Origin: Agromyces badenianii
Lineage (GTDB): Bacteria; Actinomycetota; Actinomycetes; Actinomycetales; Microbacteriaceae
DNA length: 64,000 nucleotides
NCBI RefSeq assembly: GCF_003070885.1
Contig: NZ_CP028913.1
Coordinates: 2,852,001-2,916,000, forward strand
Reading direction: 5' to 3'
In this document: piece after piece, positions 53,107 to 61,430 of the stretch
Position numbering within the stretch: the first letter of the stretch is position 1
Layout of the letters: each line of letters opens with the position of its first letter
The notes under the pieces: model-generated
Databases searched by the model: none
Seen by the model: only the letters and a program-made list of their open reading frames with translations
Told to the model about the DNA's origin: nothing
Program-made: the position numbers and the translations under genes

Positions 53107-53972
53107 GACAGGATGTCCTTCGTGAGGAAGCGGCCGGAGGCGAGCGCACCGAACACGAGCACGTATCCGGCCTGAAGCACGGCGTTGTCGAGGAACGAGT
53201 CCCACACGGGCGGTTCGCGCAGCAGGTCGCCGAAGTCGAGCCAGTAGTGCGTGAAGAGCCACGGATGCAGCCACTCGAGCTGCGGCAGCGCACCCACGAT
53301 CTGCGCGGCGACCGCGAGGATGGCCGTCGCCGCCATCGCCCCGACGGGCACCGTCGTGAGGGTGGAGAGAAACACGCCGATGGCCGACATGCCGAGCAGT
53401 GACACGGTCACGTACGCGGCGATCGCGAGGAAGCGCAGGAGCCCGTCGCCGATGCCGACGGTCGCCCCCGAGAGGAGCGTGACCGGCCCGATCGGAAAGA
53501 GCGCCCAGCCGATGAGGGTGCCGACCACGACGACCGTGAGCGTCGCCGCGACGCAGAACACCGCGGCGGCGAGGTACTTGACGAACAGCAGGCGAAGGCG
53601 TCCGGCGGGGGCGAGGAGCAGGTAGCGGAGCGTGCCGTGGCTCGCCTCCCCCGCGATCGCGTCGCCCGCGACGACGCCGATCGTGAGCGGCAGGAACAGC
53701 GGGATCGCCACGGTGATCGCGGTGACGCCGACGAAGAGCCCGTTGTTCGTGATCTGGTCGAGGAACGCCGGGCCCCGGCCGTCGGGTGAGTCGCCCGCGA
53801 CCCGGAGCGCGACGGCGATGAGGATGGGGATGAGCGCGAGCGCGCCGAGGAGCGCCCACGTGCGACGGCGTCGGAACAGGGTCAGCAGTTCGGAACCGAG
53901 GAGCGAGATGCCGCCGCCGCCGGTACGGGCAGCGGATGCCTCGATGCCGACCCGGCTCGCCGCGGCATCCAC
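53103..53972 (-). CDS. ABC-2 type transporter permease
   Basis: About 289 residues with six helices, counting from the GTG at 53972; a TTG at 53993 in frame is an alternative start. LTLFRRRRTWALLGALALIPILI begins the first helix. The second carries the large outer loop with DGRGPAFLDQITNNGLFVG, then GEASHGTLRYLLLAPAGRLRLLFVKY, which is typical of ABC-2 permeases of the NatB/CcmB-like group. The start lies right after the ATPase gene. Substrate unknown; export is the normal direction. Confidence 0.85.
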   Translation of the reverse strand: MDAAASRVGIEASAARTGGGGISLLGSELLTLFRRRRTWALLGALALIPILIAVALRVAGDSPDGRGPAFLDQITNNGLFVGVTAITVAIPLFLPLTIGVVAGDAIAGEASHGTLRYLLLAPAGRLRLLFVKYLAAAVFCVAATLTVVVVGTLIGWALFPIGPVTLLSGATVGIGDGLLRFLAIAAYVTVSLLGMSAIGVFLSTLTTVPVGAMAATAILAVAAQIVGALPQLEWLHPWLFTHYWLDFGDLLREPPVWDSFLDNAVLQAGYVLVFGALASGRFLTKDILS

Positions 53973-53982
53973 TGCCGTGGAC

Positions 53983-54957
53983 TCACTGGACAACGTCGAA
54001 CCCCTCGCCGGTGAGCTCCACGAAGCGCTGCTCGAGGTTCGCATGCACGGTCTCGAACCCGCGAACCCGCACGCCGGCCGCGACGAGGGCAGCGACCACG
54101 GATTCCGGGGCGGCCGATCCGAGCCGGGCGACCACGACCTCGTCGGCGGCCGCGACCTCGCCTGCGGCCGCGGCAGGGGTGCCGGCGCCGGGGGCGTCGA
54201 TGACGAGCCCCGACCCGATGAACACCTCGCGAGCCGCCTCGACGTCGGGCGTGCGCACGAGCACGCGCGTCTCGCCCTCGTCGCGGAACTCGTCGAGCGT
54301 GCCCTGCGCCACGAGGCGGCCGGCGCTCATCACCCCGACGTGGGTGCACACCTGCTCCACCTCGGCGAGCAGGTGGCTCGACACGAAGACCGTGGTGCCG
54401 TCGCCCGCGAGCGAGCGGATGAGGGCGCGCACCTCTCGCGTGCCCTGCGGATCGAGCCCGTTCGTCGGCTCGTCGAGCACGAGCAGCCGACGCGGCATGA
54501 GCAGGGCGTTCGCGAGGCCGAGGCGCTGCTTCATGCCGAGCGAGTACGCGTGCACCTTCTTCTGCGCGGCGTGCGAGAGCCCCACCCGATCGAGCGCCGT
54601 CGCGACCCGATCCGAACGCGACCGTCGAGGCGCCCGCCGGTCGGCGGCATCGAAGCGATGCAGGTTCGCGGCACCCGAGAGGTACGGCGAGAACGCCGGC
54701 CCCTCCACGAGGGCGCCGACGCGCGGCAGCACCGAGTCGACGCGGCGGGGCATGTCTTCGCCGAGCACGCGGGCGCCGCCGGCGCTCGCCGCGACGAGGC
54801 CGAGCAGCATCCTGATGGTCGTCGTCTTGCCAGAGCCATTCGGTCCGAGGAATCCGTAGACCGCGCCCTCGGGCACTGCGAGGTCGAGGCCGTCGACGGC
54901 GAGCTGCGAACGGAAGCGCTTGGTGAGCCCGTGCGTCTCGATCGCGAGTGCGGTCAC
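53983..54957 (-). CDS. ABC-2 type transporter ATP-binding protein
   Basis: A 324-residue ATPase, GTG at 54957. Walker A is FLGPNGSGKTTTIRMLLGL, the signature is YSLGMKQRLGLANALL, Walker B is LLVLDEPTNGLDPQG, and the switch His lies in VFVSSHLLAEVEQV. A C-terminal domain of about 90 residues (after residue 230) resembles the DUF4162 tail of drug-exporter ATPases. It follows the LolA-like gene by 11 bases and precedes the permease, forming a three-gene unit. Lipid, peptide or drug export is possible. Confidence 0.93.
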   Translation of the reverse strand: MTALAIETHGLTKRFRSQLAVDGLDLAVPEGAVYGFLGPNGSGKTTTIRMLLGLVAASAGGARVLGEDMPRRVDSVLPRVGALVEGPAFSPYLSGAANLHRFDAADRRAPRRSRSDRVATALDRVGLSHAAQKKVHAYSLGMKQRLGLANALLMPRRLLVLDEPTNGLDPQGTREVRALIRSLAGDGTTVFVSSHLLAEVEQVCTHVGVMSAGRLVAQGTLDEFRDEGETRVLVRTPDVEAAREVFIGSGLVIDAPGAGTPAAAAGEVAAADEVVVARLGSAAPESVVAALVAAGVRVRGFETVHANLEQRFVELTGEGFDVVQ

Positions 54958-54968
54958 GCCGGCGCCCG

Positions 54969-56168
54969 TCAGCGACCGTCGGCGGCGACGTCGAGCAGGC
55001 GATCGGGCGTCACCGCACCGGCGAGCACGCGGCCGTCTGCGGTGAAGAGCACGGTGACGAGCGAGGTCGAGAGGATGCGCCCGCCCTCGACGGCCTCGGT
55101 GAAGGTCTCGAGCATCGCGGATGCCTCGGCGCCCCGGCCTGCCGCGCTCATCGGCAGCTCGACCACGGTCGACCAGCCGTCGCCGTGCACGATCGGCTGC
55201 GGCATCCGCTCGCCGGACGGGTGCGACCCAGCCTCGGCCTTCCACTGCTCGAGCTCGGCGACGGTCGGGATCGGCACGGCCTGCTCGGTGACCGCGGTGC
55301 CCTCGGGCGGGGTGAACGCGAACACCGAAGGATCGGGCGCGTCGAAGGAGATGTCGGTGAACGCGACGCGGAAGGCGGGCTCGTCGGAGCCGCGCGCGGT
55401 GATCGACGCGCCGAGGGCGACGCCCGTCGCGCCGTCGATCGCGACCGCCACCTCGCCGACGAGCGTCGCCGTGTCACGCGGCGTGAGCACGAGCTCGTAG
55501 ACCTCGCGCCCGGCGACCCGCGCGTCGGTGCCGACCGTCACCTCCGTCGTCTCGTCGAGCCGGGCGAGCGCCTCGTCGAGCACCTCTTCGGGAGTGGGCA
55601 TCGGTTCGCCGAGCTCGGCCTCGAGCTGTCGCCTCGCCTCGTCGCCGTGAGACTCGGCGTCGGCTTTCAGTGCGTCGAGGGCGGCCGTGTCGACCGTGAG
55701 GTGCGTCGCCGCGCGTTCGGCGGAATCGTAGATCCAGGCTTCGGCATCGCCGAGGTAGACGTTGCGCTCGGCGAGGCGATCGAGCACCTGCAGGCGAGCG
55801 TTCGAGCCGTCGACGTAGACGCGGGCGGTGTGCGAGCCCGTCGCGAGCGAGACCAGGTCGTCGAGATCGGACGCGGATGCCTCTGCGCCACCGCCGCCGG
55901 CGGCGTTCGGGGCGCCCATCGCACCGGTGAGACCCGACAGCTCGGGCAGCCCGAGCTCCGACGTCTGCTCGACGGTGCCCGAGAGCGCCTCGACGTCGCT
56001 CGTGCCGGCGAACTCGAGGAGCTCGGCCGGGGAGAGGTCGGGCAGGTCGACCGCCGCGTTGGCCGAGAGCGGCACGAGCACGACGCCCAGACCGATCACG
56101 ATCGGCGCGGCAACGGCGGGGATCCAGCGGCTGAGCCTGCGGGAGGCCCCGGACTCTCGGGGGCGCAT
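54969..56168 (-). CDS. Secreted LolA/RseB-like protein (DUF2092-type)
   Basis: A 399-residue protein. The N-terminus has an Arg-rich start, a hydrophobic segment and SANAAVDLP, a good signal-peptide cleavage site. The body has the LolA/RseB pattern: a domain that begins SPAELLEFAGTSDVEALSGTVEQ, ARVYVDGSNARLQVLD, and a second half with GREVYELVLTPRDTATLVGEVAVAID. This fold binds lipids or lipoproteins in Gram-negatives; in actinobacteria such proteins are encoded beside ABC-2 exporters and may relay the exported lipid. It is the first gene of that three-gene unit. Confidence 0.82.
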   Translation of the reverse strand: MRPRESGASRRLSRWIPAVAAPIVIGLGVVLVPLSANAAVDLPDLSPAELLEFAGTSDVEALSGTVEQTSELGLPELSGLTGAMGAPNAAGGGGAEASASDLDDLVSLATGSHTARVYVDGSNARLQVLDRLAERNVYLGDAEAWIYDSAERAATHLTVDTAALDALKADAESHGDEARRQLEAELGEPMPTPEEVLDEALARLDETTEVTVGTDARVAGREVYELVLTPRDTATLVGEVAVAIDGATGVALGASITARGSDEPAFRVAFTDISFDAPDPSVFAFTPPEGTAVTEQAVPIPTVAELEQWKAEAGSHPSGERMPQPIVHGDGWSTVVELPMSAAGRGAEASAMLETFTEAVEGGRILSTSLVTVLFTADGRVLAGAVTPDRLLDVAADGR

Positions 56169-56293
56169 GTGCTCAGGCTACGCCTGCCCGCGGCATCCGG
56201 AGCCGATCTGTGGGCAACACTCAGGATCACCGATCCCGGGCACTCGAGCTGCCCGCCGAGACGGTGCCGGCCGAGCGGGCACCGTCTCTCGGC

Positions 56294-57310
56294 TCAGAGC
56301 GCCCGCAGTCGCGGTGCCAGGTCGCGCGCGAAGAGCTCCTGGAAGCGCGCCTGGTCGTGCCCCGGCGCGTGGAAGACGAGGTGGTTGAACCCGGCGTCGA
56401 CGTAGGTCTTGACCCCGGCGACGACCTCGTCGGGGTCGCTGCCGACGATCCAGCGCTTGGCGATCTGCTCGATCGGCAGCGCATCGGCGGCGCGCTCCAT
56501 CTCGATGGGATCGGTGATGTCGTGCTTCTGCTCGGCCGAGAGCGAGAGCGGCGACCAGAACCGCGTGTTCTCGAGGGCGGCCGTGGCGTCGGTGTCGTAC
56601 GAGAGCTTGATCTCGATCATGCGGTCGAGGTCGTCGTAGGAGCGACCGGATGCCTCGACGCCCGCCTGCACCGCGGGAATCAGCTGCTCGGTGTAGAGCT
56701 CCATGCCCTTGCCCGAGGTGCAGATGAACCCGTCGCCGGCGCGGCCGGCGTACTTCGCGACGGTCGGACCGCCGGCGGCGATGTAGACGGGCACGCCGCC
56801 CTCGGGCCGGTCGTAGATCGAGGCGTCGTGGGTCGAGTAGTACTCGCCCTCGAAGTTCACCCGGTCGCCGGTCCAGACCGCGCGCATGAGTCGCACGGCC
56901 TCGCGGAGCCGCGCGAAGCGCTCCTTGAACTCGGGCCACTCCTGCTCGCCCGCCCCGCGGAACCCGGTCGCGATCTCGTTGAGCGCCTCACCGGTGCCGA
57001 AGCCCGCGATGACGCGGTCGGGGTAGAGGCAGCCGAGGCTCGCGAAGGCCTGCGCGAGCACCGCCGGGTTGTAGCGGAACGTCGGGGTCATGACGCTCGT
57101 GCCGATCTTGATGGTCGAGGTGCGTTCGCCGACGGCCGCGATCCAGGCGAGCGAGAACGGTGCGTGGCCGCCGTCGTGCCGCCACGGCTGGAAGTGGTCG
57201 CTCGTGAAGACGGATTCGAATCCGTTGCCTTCGGCTGCGACCGCGATCTCGACCAGCTCGCGCGGCGCGAACTGCTCGGCCGAGGCCTTGTATCCGAGTG
57301 TGAGCGTCAT
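56294..57310 (-). CDS. fgd: F420-dependent glucose-6-phosphate dehydrogenase
   Basis: A 338-residue LLM-class enzyme that reduces F420 with glucose-6-phosphate. The sequence is close to Mycobacterium tuberculosis Fgd1: [35 protein letters not shown] (D38, H39 and W43 equivalent to the catalytic Asp39/His40/Trp44), [12 protein letters not shown] with the acid, [20 protein letters not shown], and [19 protein letters not shown] short insertion around GAGEQ differs from Fgd1. It has its own promoter and a GGGAGGATC ribosome site. It supplies F420H2 to the LLM enzymes in the region. Confidence 0.95.
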   Translation of the reverse strand: MTLTLGYKASAEQFAPRELVEIAVAAEGNGFESVFTSDHFQPWRHDGGHAPFSLAWIAAVGERTSTIKIGTSVMTPTFRYNPAVLAQAFASLGCLYPDRVIAGFGTGEALNEIATGFRGAGEQEWPEFKERFARLREAVRLMRAVWTGDRVNFEGEYYSTHDASIYDRPEGGVPVYIAAGGPTVAKYAGRAGDGFICTSGKGMELYTEQLIPAVQAGVEASGRSYDDLDRMIEIKLSYDTDATAALENTRFWSPLSLSAEQKHDITDPIEMERAADALPIEQIAKRWIVGSDPDEVVAGVKTYVDAGFNHLVFHAPGHDQARFQELFARDLAPRLRAL

Positions 57311-57330
57311 GTTCCGATCCTCCCACGATC

Positions 57331-57359
57331 AGCGTAGCCGGGGCCGGCACGACGTGCAA
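57331..57359 (-). promoter_or_regulatory. Consensus-like promoter of fgd
   Basis: On the minus strand TTGCAC (57354-57359) and TACGCT (57331-57336) stand 17 bases apart, an ideal spacing for housekeeping sigma. The leader of about 15-20 bases contains the GGGAGG ribosome site, unlike the leaderless pattern of many neighbours. Confidence 0.65.
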
Positions 57360-57373
57360 GAACGTTTTAGCAG

Positions 57374-58060
57374 CTACGAGGACTTTGGAGCGCTCGCGCC
57401 GCCGCGCAACGGAATGCGCGAGGCCGCGGCACTCGTCAGCGGGCCGACGCCGAGCTCGAGCGCGTCGGCGAGCGCGTCGATCGTGTCGACGTCGCGCGTG
57501 AGGCCGGCGGATGCCTCGAGCTCGACGAATCCGGCGGCGGCATGGCGCGCCGCCGAGTCGGCACCGAAGTGCGGCCGCAGCACCGCGCCGCTCGACGCGG
57601 TCGCGAGGGTCGTTCCGGTGCCGTCGGCGTCGCGCACGAAGGCGAGCGGATGCCGCGCAGCCGCGTCGAGCGCGGCATCGAGTTCTTCGGGCTTCAACGC
57701 CGGCAGGTCTCCGAGGAGCACGGCGACGCCCTGCGCTTCGAGCTCATCGCCGCTCGCCCCGGCATGGGCGATGCCGTACTCGATGGCGCGGGTCAGGCCC
57801 CGCGGCCGGTCGACGGGCTCTGGCACGAACTCGGCCTCCCCGGCGAGCGACGCATCGTCGCCCACCACGACGACGCGGGCGACCGAGCGGGCGGCGAGCG
57901 CGGCGGCGATCGTGTCGAGGGCGAAGGCGCGGGCGAGCGCCTCCCGCTCGACGGTCGGCACCGCCACGGCGAGCCGGGTCTTCGCGCCGGCCGGCGCCTT
58001 CACGGGGATCACGACGGTCCACGCGGCGGTCGGCACCGCGGCATCCGCTGCCCGGTTCAT
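57374..58060 (-). CDS. cofC: 2-phospho-L-lactate/PEP guanylyltransferase of F420 synthesis
   Basis: A 228-residue nucleotidyltransferase fold. WTVVIPVKAPAGAKTRLA is the nucleotide-binding start, VVVVGDD follows, GVAVLLGDLPALKPEELDAAL carries the Asp that holds the metal, and the late HFGADSAARHAAAG segment is typical of CofC/FbiD. It activates phospholactate (or phosphoenolpyruvate) with GTP for CofD. The ATG overlaps the stop codon of the upstream LLM gene (ATGA at 58057-58060), so the two are co-translated. Confidence 0.93.
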   Translation of the reverse strand: MNRAADAAVPTAAWTVVIPVKAPAGAKTRLAVAVPTVEREALARAFALDTIAAALAARSVARVVVVGDDASLAGEAEFVPEPVDRPRGLTRAIEYGIAHAGASGDELEAQGVAVLLGDLPALKPEELDAALDAAARHPLAFVRDADGTGTTLATASSGAVLRPHFGADSAARHAAAGFVELEASAGLTRDVDTIDALADALELGVGPLTSAAASRIPLRGGASAPKSS

Positions 58061-59055
58061 GCCCGGAGCCCCGGCAGCACCTCACGACCGAAGACCTCGA
58101 GGAACCGGGCCTGGTCGCGACCCGCGTTGTGCAGGTAGATGCGGTCGAACCCGAGGTCGAGGTGGCGCTGGATGTCGGCGCGGTGCACGTCGGGGTCGGC
58201 GGAGACGACCATGCGGCCGGCGAAGTCCTCGGGGCGCACGGTGCGGGCGAGCTGCTCGAACTCGAAGGGCGAGCGGATGTCGCCGCGCGGGATGCGCAGC
58301 CCGCCGATCGGCCACTCGGCGAGCGCGTTGCGCATCGCCTGCTCGTCGGTTGCCGCCCACGACAGGTGCAGTTGCAGCACCCGGTGCAGGCGCGCGGGGT
58401 CTCGACCGACCTCACGGGCCCCCTCGCGGAAACGGGTGAGCAGGGCCGCGAGCTTGTCGGTGGAGGCGCCGGTCGTGATCATGCCGTCGACCGTGCGGCC
58501 GGCGCGCTTGGCGGTCACCGGGCCGGAGGCGGCGACGAGGATCTCGGGAGCAACCGGCGGCATCGTCCAGAGCCGCGTCGCCTCGAGCTTGAAGTGCGGG
58601 CCGGAGTGGCGCACGTCGCGCCCGGCGAGCGATGCGGAGAAGAGCTTCTTGATCACGTCGACCGCTTCGAACATGCGGTTGATGCGCTCGGGCGCCTCGG
58701 GCCAGTACGGCCCGACGACGTGCTCGTTCAGCGCCTCACCCGAACCGAGCCCGAGCCAGTGGCGCCCCGGGTGCATCGCCCCGAGCGTCGCGCTCGCCTG
58801 GGCCACGACGGCCGGATGCATCCGGAACCCCGGAGTCGTCACGCCAGGGCCGAAGTCGCCGCGCGTGCGTTCGCCGATCGAGCCGAGCACGCTCCAGACG
58901 AACGACGACTCACCCTGCGCCGGGATCCAGGGCTGGAAGTGGTCGCTCGCCATGACGCCCGTGAACCCGTGCGACTCGGCGAGCGCGCTGAGCGCGACCG
59001 CCTCGGCGGGCGGAAACCGCTCGAGCATCGCGGCGTAGCCGATGTGTGCTGACAC
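58057..59055 (-). CDS. LLM-class F420-dependent oxidoreductase (G6PDH-related family)
   Basis: A 332-residue protein with a GTG start at 59055. Like Fgd it has ASDHFQPWIPAQGESSFVWS, GLGSGEALNEHVVGPYWPE and VAASGPVTAKRAGRTVDGMI, but the sugar-phosphate Lys/Arg positions of Fgd are not conserved around them. It belongs to the Fgd-related family rather than to Fgd itself (TIGR03557-like). The substrate is unknown; an alcohol or hydroxy compound is likely from the family. It is encoded between cofE and cofC, coupled to the latter. Confidence 0.9.
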   Translation of the reverse strand: MSAHIGYAAMLERFPPAEAVALSALAESHGFTGVMASDHFQPWIPAQGESSFVWSVLGSIGERTRGDFGPGVTTPGFRMHPAVVAQASATLGAMHPGRHWLGLGSGEALNEHVVGPYWPEAPERINRMFEAVDVIKKLFSASLAGRDVRHSGPHFKLEATRLWTMPPVAPEILVAASGPVTAKRAGRTVDGMITTGASTDKLAALLTRFREGAREVGRDPARLHRVLQLHLSWAATDEQAMRNALAEWPIGGLRIPRGDIRSPFEFEQLARTVRPEDFAGRMVVSADPDVHRADIQRHLDLGFDRIYLHNAGRDQARFLEVFGREVLPGLRA

Positions 59056-59115
59056 GCCTCTATCCTCGCGGGTCGGCCGTCGCAACGGGGCGGTTTCGCG
59101 GGCGGAACCCGTTCG

Positions 59116-59901
59116 TCATTCCGACGCCGCGACCGCAGCCTCGGCCTGCGACTCGTCGAAGCCGTCTCGATAGCCCTCGTTGTACGCCTCGTCGGCGCCG
59201 AGCCGGAACAGGTCGCGCTCGGCCGGCCGCTGGATGGACCGCGCCCCCGGCAGGTCGAGATCGCCGACGAGGTGGCCGAGCCCGCGCACGACGGCGACCG
59301 GCACTCCCGACGACTTGCCCTTGACGAGTTCGGCCGCGCCCGCGATCTCATCGGCCACGCACGGCATCGTGACCGAGAGCGGCTTGCCCGAGGCATCCGT
59401 CGAGCCGCGCAGGTCTTCGAAGACGTGCACGCCCGCCGCGCCGATCGCGAGGTCGGTCTGACCTTCGCGCCACGGCCGGCCGAGCGTGTCGGAGAGGATG
59501 ATGCCGACGCGGGCGCCGGTGAGGGCGCGGATGCCGGTGGCGAGCGCCCGCGCCGAGGCGTCGGGATCGATCGGCAGCAGCAGCACCGTGCCATCGGGGG
59601 CGTTCGAGGCGTCGACGCCGGCCGCGGCGCCGATGACGCCCTGCCGGTTCTCGACGATGCGGGTCACGCCGCCGTCGAACTCGCGGCTCGCCACGACGCG
59701 CACGGTCTCGTCGGTGATGGCCTGCTCACGGTCGGCGGCCTGCACGATGCGCCCCTCGGCCTTCGAGACGATCTTCGAGGTGATGACGAGGATGTCGCCG
59801 TCTTCGATGTCGGTCGCGGCGGCGATGAGCGCGGCGAGGTCGGCGCCGCCCGCGATCTCGGGGAGGCCCTCGACGCCTTCGATGCTGAATTTCACGGCCA
59901 C
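59116..59901 (-). CDS. cofE: Coenzyme F420-0:L-glutamate ligase, single-domain form
   Basis: A 261-residue CofE domain, GTG at 59901. The N-terminal [17 protein letters not shown], the GTP/metal region with [20 protein letters not shown], and [20 protein letters not shown] are the family signatures. It adds the glutamate tail to F420-0 with GTP. The C-terminal nitroreductase-like domain of mycobacterial FbiB is absent. The frame ends in an Asp/Glu/Ala-rich tail. It leads the cofE-LLM-cofC unit and is divergent from the DUF6328 gene. Confidence 0.95.
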   Translation of the reverse strand: MAVKFSIEGVEGLPEIAGGADLAALIAAATDIEDGDILVITSKIVSKAEGRIVQAADREQAITDETVRVVASREFDGGVTRIVENRQGVIGAAAGVDASNAPDGTVLLLPIDPDASARALATGIRALTGARVGIILSDTLGRPWREGQTDLAIGAAGVHVFEDLRGSTDASGKPLSVTMPCVADEIAGAAELVKGKSSGVPVAVVRGLGHLVGDLDLPGARSIQRPAERDLFRLGADEAYNEGYRDGFDESQAEAAVAASE

Positions 59902-59976
59902 CCCCGGATTCGCGTACTCCGATCTTCGCAGCTTCGCCCCCCGGGCCGCCAGGATGGCACTGCGTTACGATCGCGT

Positions 59977-60489
59977 ATGGCCATCGATCCCGCAGCCGAC
60001 GATCGCGACGGCGGTCGCGACGACGGCCGCGATGACCGCCGCGACGAGACGCGAATCGAGCGCCTCGACCGCAACTGGGGCGACATCCTGCAGGAGCTCC
60101 GCGCGGTGCAGACCGGCACGCAGATCATCACGGGATTCCTGCTCGCTGCGGCGTTCCAGCCGCGCTTCAGCGAGCTCGACGGGTATCAGCTCGTGCTCTA
60201 CCTCGTGCTCGTCGCGCTCGCCTGCTTCGCGACCCTGCTCGGGCTCGCGCCCGTGATCCTGCACCGGCAGCTGTTCGGGCTCCAGCAGAAGGAGCGGATC
60301 GTCAAGCGTGGCGACCTGCTGCTCCGAACGCACCTCCTGGTCGCGTCGCTGCTCGCGGCGGGGGTCGCGGGGCTCATCTTCGAGTTGGCGCTCAATCGCA
60401 CGGCGGGCTTCATCGCCCTCGGCGTCGCCCTCGTGATCGCGGCGGTGCTCTGGGGCGTGGTGCCGAGGCTCGCGTCGAGGCGACCGTAG
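59977..60489 (+). CDS. DUF6328 family membrane protein
   Basis: A 170-residue protein with an Asp/Arg-rich N-terminus (about 30 residues), a conserved RLDRNWGDILQELRAVQTGTQ segment and four hydrophobic helices (about 46-62, 70-92, 117-135, 140-160). Actinobacterial DUF6328 proteins have this layout; function unknown. TACGAT (59966-59971) lies five bases before the ATG and no ribosome site is seen, so the message is probably leaderless. The gene stands between cofE and the exonuclease without sign of a shared transcript with either. Confidence 0.85.
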   Translation: MAIDPAADDRDGGRDDGRDDRRDETRIERLDRNWGDILQELRAVQTGTQIITGFLLAAAFQPRFSELDGYQLVLYLVLVALACFATLLGLAPVILHRQLFGLQQKERIVKRGDLLLRTHLLVASLLAAGVAGLIFELALNRTAGFIALGVALVIAAVLWGVVPRLASRRP

Positions 60490-60528
60490 CCGCCGTTGCG
60501 TGACAGCCCGCCCGAATAGGCTTGGGGC

Positions 60529-61365
60529 ATGCGCATCGCCACCTGGAACGTCAACTCGATCCGCGCCCGATCCGGTCGCGTCGTCGATTGGATGGTGCGC
60601 GAAGACGTCGACGTGCTCGCCATGCAGGAGATCAAGTGCAAGCCCGAGCAGTTCCCGGTCGAGGCGTTCGAAGAGGCCGGCTACGAGCTCGCGATCCACG
60701 GCCTGAACCAGTGGAACGGCGTGGCGATCGCGAGCCGCACGCCGATCGGCGAGGTCGAGACCTCGTTCCCGGGCATGCCCGGCTTCCTCAAGGGGCTCGA
60801 GGGCCCCGACCAGCCGCAGGAGGCGCGCGCGATCGGCGCGACCGTCGGCGGCGTGCGGGTGTGGAGCCTCTACGTTCCCAACGGCCGCTCGCTCGGCGAC
60901 CCGCATTACACCTACAAACTCGACTGGCTCGCCGCACTCACGGAGTACGCGCGCGCCGAGACATCCGCTCGGCCCGAGGTGCCCTTCGCGCTCATGGGCG
61001 ACTTCAACATCGCTCCGCTCGATGAAGACAACGGCGACCCGGCGGTCGTCGAGGGCCTCACGACGCACGTCTCGCCGGCCGAGCGGCAGGCCTTCTTCAC
61101 GCTCGAGAACGCCGGGGTCACCGACGTCGTGCGCCCGCGCATCCCCGAGGGCTACACCTACTGGGACTACAAGCAGCTGAAGTTCCCGCGCAATGAGGGG
61201 CTGCGCATCGACTTCATCCTCGGTTCGGCGGCGTTCGCCGAGGCTGTGACGGATGCCTCGATCCACCGCAACGAGCGCAAGGGCGACGCCCCCAGCGACC
61301 ATGTGCCGGTGCTCGTCGAACTCGCGCTCGGCGAAGACGACGACGACCGGCCGATGATCTTCTAG
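60529..61365 (+). CDS. xth: Exodeoxyribonuclease III (AP endonuclease)
   Basis: A 278-residue enzyme of the exonuclease III family. RIATWNVNSIRAR, the catalytic Glu in LAMQEIKC, WSLYVPNGRS, the LMGDFNIAP metal site with Asp/Asn, YTYWDY and the terminal SDHVPVLVEL with the catalytic His are all in place. It cuts at abasic sites and removes 3' blocking groups in base excision repair. TAGGCT (60517-60522) lies six bases before the ATG. The gene is separated from the kinase by 65 bases. Confidence 0.97.
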   Translation: MRIATWNVNSIRARSGRVVDWMVREDVDVLAMQEIKCKPEQFPVEAFEEAGYELAIHGLNQWNGVAIASRTPIGEVETSFPGMPGFLKGLEGPDQPQEARAIGATVGGVRVWSLYVPNGRSLGDPHYTYKLDWLAALTEYARAETSARPEVPFALMGDFNIAPLDEDNGDPAVVEGLTTHVSPAERQAFFTLENAGVTDVVRPRIPEGYTYWDYKQLKFPRNEGLRIDFILGSAAFAEAVTDASIHRNERKGDAPSDHVPVLVELALGEDDDDRPMIF

Positions 61366-61430
61366 CTCGCGCGAGGGCAGGCCGCCTGCACCGTTCCCGG
61401 CTCCCAGCCGGCGACGGTACCCTCGAACAC

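Noticed and set aside
53103..56168. The ABC-2 exporter set as part of the F420 system
   Set aside because: The three genes form their own leftward unit with a LolA/RseB-like protein, and no link to F420 is visible beyond position.
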